A stretch of DNA of 64,000 bases, from positions 1-64,000 of the forward strand of contig JAYMSP010000083.1 of NCBI GenBank assembly GCA_036897095.1, in the 5' to 3' direction. The stretch is from Plantago elongata (lineage: Eukaryota > Streptophyta > Magnoliopsida > Lamiales > Plantaginaceae). Made by a program: the position numbers and the translations under genes. Shown here piece by piece: positions 60,018 through 64,000 of the stretch (position 1 is the first letter of the stretch; each line of letters opens with the position of its first letter). The notes under the pieces are model-generated. The model was not told the DNA's origin. It did not search any database and worked only from the letters and a program-made list of their open reading frames with translations.

Positions 60018-63000
60018 TTGTTAATAAAGATGGTGATCATTTTCAACAAAGAGACATATTACAAAGGCAAAATCTCAAGTGGCATATATCTTGAATTTTG
60101 TTTAGTTTCATGAACAAACTAAATCAAAAAAAAATATTAATTTAGAAGTAACTATTTTTTTGTATATTATAATTTTTATTAAATCGTATATAACTTTATT
60201 TGTAAAATTCCGAAAAATATTTTGAGCATATATTTGAATTCATCGTGGAAAGACGAGTTTACAGACACCAATCTTATATATTTTTAATAATTAAATAAAT
60301 TATTTATGTATTAACATAAAAATTACTGTGTTAAATGTGATCTATTGCATGCTTGTCAAAATTCTAAATTTGAAAAATAAGCCACGGAACATTTATTGTA
60401 AAGAATGAAATTCACCTTATAACTTTCACTATTTATATTTTTAGTACATTCACTTCATATATAATTTTTATTTATCACATATAACTTTATCAGCAAAACT
60501 CATAAAAAATAGACACCAATTTACTGTTTATAATATTTTATGTCAAAATTCTATGTGGCATGTCTCTTTGAATTATATTAAGTTTCATGCATAAAATTAA
60601 ATTAAAAGAAAAATATTATTTGAAAAGTATACTATTTACTTTTTAGTGCAAGAGTCGATCGAAGTTCACACTATCCCTATCATCAAATCTAAAACACGGC
60701 TATGCAAAATTAACCCCAAAAGGACCTATCAACATGAAGTTTAAATCAAGGATATACGACCTTCGTCAAAATAAATAAAGTATAATCACACTTTTAATTT
60801 CGGCTAAATCAAAATATGATATGGAATGTATCTTTGAGTTTCATTGATAATATTAATTAAAAAAAGAAAATATGTTTATATTGAACGATAAATCTAGACC
60901 TATTTATCCATAATTTGTATAGTTAATATGGCCCAATTCTCTAGAATGTCAAATTTAAAAAATATTATGTACATGTTAAAAAATAGCTTAACTTATAGTA
61001 CTTTTGGAAAGGTGTTTATGGTCCAATTCTGCATATATAAATGATTGTATAAAAATCAATTGAAATATGACAATATATTTCAAAATTTCAATATTATCAT
61101 GAAATATATTTTAAACTTTGAAAACAAAAAAAAAATTCAGTTGCAAATTAATGTACGATCTCTCTGAATTTTGAGACATTGGTATGTGTCTTGTGTGTTT
61201 GATGAGATATTGAGGTAGACAATCGTTTGTGGTTCAATGTCATTCAATTTGGAACAATGAATGAGTTCAAGGGGACTATATGATGATAATTTGAATAAAA
61301 ATTGAATTTTTTTTTTATTTTTTGTTTTTGTTTTTAAGTGCTGAGAAATAAAGGAAAAAAGTACTCTAAATCGACACATTGTCAGTTTAAATAAGCAAGA
61401 TATGTGTTGTTCAGACAATTCCTACTTGATTAATCAACCGTAAAATTAGGAATCTCGACCCAAACACTGGCCAAACAAATCTATAAAGTTTGACTGACCC
61501 AAGTCTACTAAATATTTTTATAATTAAACATCTACTCTATGACTTAAAAACTAATGATTTGATACTAATATATATAACAACAATTACGGTACGACTAATG
61601 ATGACATATATTATTTTCAAGGTTAGGATCCAACCAACTTGTTAAGTACTTGACGGTTTGATATAAGATGAACTTTTATATCGGGTAATGCACCCATACC
61701 AGACCCATTGAGTGGAAAGTGATACATATTTTTAATAAATCGTTCCCCTCAAACCCCAAAACGAAAGTGGATAAAATAGTTGTGACTTTAAATACTTTTA
61801 CACTTAAAGTGAATAGGTAAATTTACTTGAAGATATGTATGTAGTGTACTGACACACACCAATTTTAAACGAATTTGAGTAATAAGAGTATAGGATAAAA
61901 ATGTACGATTGATATAATATGAGGTATATTAGTTCATAATACGAGGAGTTGTTTTTCATACGACAATAACGATAACAAAATCATACCAACTTAGTTGGCT
62001 TAAAGATCTATTTGTTTGTACTGGTCTAGACGTGCCTCCTTAGAAAAGTATAAAATAACTTTGCAAATCAATGTTAGGTTACAAGTTCCATCAAACGAGA
62101 TGCAAGAATATTTGATCAGATTCGGATCACTAGTCGTGTTGTAAAGTACGCTTGGATAACCTCATATCGAATCGTATACATCCGAAACTTTATTTTCTAC
62201 TGGAACGATCCTCACCAAATCCTGTACTTATAACACCTCGCAACATCTCCACTCTAGTCCTACAAAAGCCACAAAATGTTCCCTCTCATACGACACATGC
62301 TCGTTAAGAACCTCACATTCTTCAACCTCCAAGTAGACATATCCATTAGGAATCTCTTTGTAAAAAAGCTGAAACATCATGTTCCAGGTTGGTTGCTCGA
62401 CTTAAAGAGTCTGCATAATTTGTGTAACGATAAGAACGAGTTCCATCGCTAACGTAAACCTGGTATTCGACGTCTAGTTCATTTAATGGGAACAAAAAAC
62501 TCCAAAGTTTTCATAGGTGTTGAAGACCTCGTCTTCAAGCAAGCCTCTTGGAGGAAATACTTGTTCTTAATGATTTTTTACAAACATGTTCCGAGTTTAG
62601 TTTTGTTCTGCCTTTGTCAATCAACTTGACTCACTGGACTTATTGCGTTCATGTAAAACTGTTCCATGCTTTAATGCAGCTAACTAGTAGTAAAAGAAAA
62701 AAAAGATTATAACAAATAGACATATATCACGTTTGGTTTTTTTGAAAGAAATGTTGATTGATCTATATACATATATATGGGTTTTTGGTTCTTATAATTC
62801 AAATTTAGCTGCATTACTAATCAAATCCTTGCTTGTCTATAAAACTGAAATTATTAGTCCCGTTAAAGTATCAAAGTATCATAAAAAAGTCTTCTAAGGT
62901 ATACTATAGATAACTTATTTGAAAATTGTGATATAGGTTGTAAAAAACTTAAACAAGGAAGGCATCACACTAGAAGCATGGTGATAACACTACGTGGACT

Positions 63001-64000
63001 CTCTAGATAGTATGTCGACTTTCAACCATCCACGTCTTCACCTTGTTGCAGTTTTGCTTGTCGATTACATTCTTCAGTTCATCAAAGTTATTTGACATAC
63101 AATAATATCGAGGTTTGATAAGAAAATCAACAACTTCATCAATTTGAGAAGTAGTTTGTTCCAAGTGGAACCATATGGAATTTGATTTCTAGACAAATGT
63201 ATATCGCCAGTAATTAGACTATACATTCCAGGAAGAAATGCAACATGAATGTCTCATGCATGCTAGTTGTCAACATGTCTTAATGCGATCCATATTTGTG
63301 TTTAATACTTCACCTCGATATACCATATTATATATATTATCGAACTAACTATATTTGAATTGTCACGTGGTTGAGACGAACCTTTAACATATTACAATAA
63401 CACCAACAATAGGTGACTCATAATGTCAGGGGGAGATCCATTACAGATGATGTGAAGAAAAATACCATATATTCATTTTTCATTTATAAATGTGGATTAT
63501 GAGTTATCATTGTTCCATTAGCGCACATGTCTCTATATACACCTTAAGTTGTTGGAGAAACCATCATCATCAACATAATTGTAGGTGGTTTTATTATGCA
63601 TAGTACTCCATCTCTAACTCTCGTTGTATTAGTATAATGAAACCCATGAACAATTTTATAAGAAAGTAAGATGTTACTTCGTTTTTATATGTAAGTTATC
63701 ACACTTGAAAGTTTGCATTGTGGTAAATTTTAAATGTAGATCATCAAATATTTCCAAGTGCATAGTAGATCAGTATGATATAACACATTGTAACTGATAA
63801 GAGATTATTTGTGTCACGTTTTATGCATGTGGTATGATTTGCTCGATTACATTGTTAGGAACATAACATGTTTTTCTTATATAAGCTAATAACAAATAAT
63901 CAAACAGTAACATCCTGCATGTATGCAATTTTATTCACACGAGCATAACGTGGACATAAATTTGTATTCATAGACTATGTACCCAATGTGTATGATTCAA
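60018..64000. other. AT-rich terminal region without recognised genes
   Basis: No family is recognised. 62060-62400 read on the minus strand gives about 100 codons with only two stops and a protein-like composition (LEVEECEVLNEHVSYEREHF among them), so it may be a pseudogene of unknown origin. 61935-61975 echoes the MITE start at 39929. Otherwise nothing is seen. Confidence 0.4.

Noticed and set aside
1-64000. CRISPR arrays, bacterial operons or riboswitches
   Set aside because: The sequence is plant nuclear DNA; the tandem repeats found have no regular spacer structure.

Overview
This window is AT-rich nuclear DNA from a flowering plant, most likely a eudicot. It has plant gene families (a growth-regulating factor with a miR396 site, a two-RRM glycine-rich hnRNP, a plastid-type DUF3054 protein), GT-AG introns, and a dense load of plant transposons. 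Nothing in the sequence fixes the genus.

Layout. 1-784 (minus): 5' part of a DUF3054 gene that runs off the left edge. 3475-4775 (minus): complete two-exon hnRNP1-like gene. 5313 to about 10900 (plus): decayed, 3'-truncated Ty3/gypsy Tat-like element. 12135-17443 (minus): almost complete Ty1/copia element with exact 5-bp target duplications, sitting in a locus that looks transcribed (about 11980-18800). 21980-22858: cluster of nested small inverted-repeat elements, with single relatives across the window. 25197-30586 (plus): second, older copia element. 34893-35398: hAT-like non-autonomous element. 35683-35831: PIF/Harbinger-type MITE. 35931-39346: Stowaway end followed by a CACTA element with tnpA-like and tnp2 remnants. 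39347-48000: gene-free DNA with MITEs, SINE heads and short tandem duplications. 48133-50934 (plus): complete four-exon GRF transcription factor gene with a miR396 site. 52195-54340 (minus): decayed MULE transposase gene whose intron holds a TAGTTTCA-rich array. 57529-58506 (minus): two paralogous candidate box C/D snoRNAs behind a telo-box/TATA promoter. 59930-60017: near-perfect 40-bp-arm hairpin. The rest, to 64000, holds no gene I recognise.

The host genes act independently: plastid membrane protein, RNA-binding protein, growth transcription factor under miR396 control, and rRNA-modification guides. The most rewarding items for follow-up are the snoRNA pair, whose two guides both match 18S rRNA as I recall it, and the long hairpin, which resembles a young MIRNA or inverted gene duplication. 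All comparisons were made by eye.
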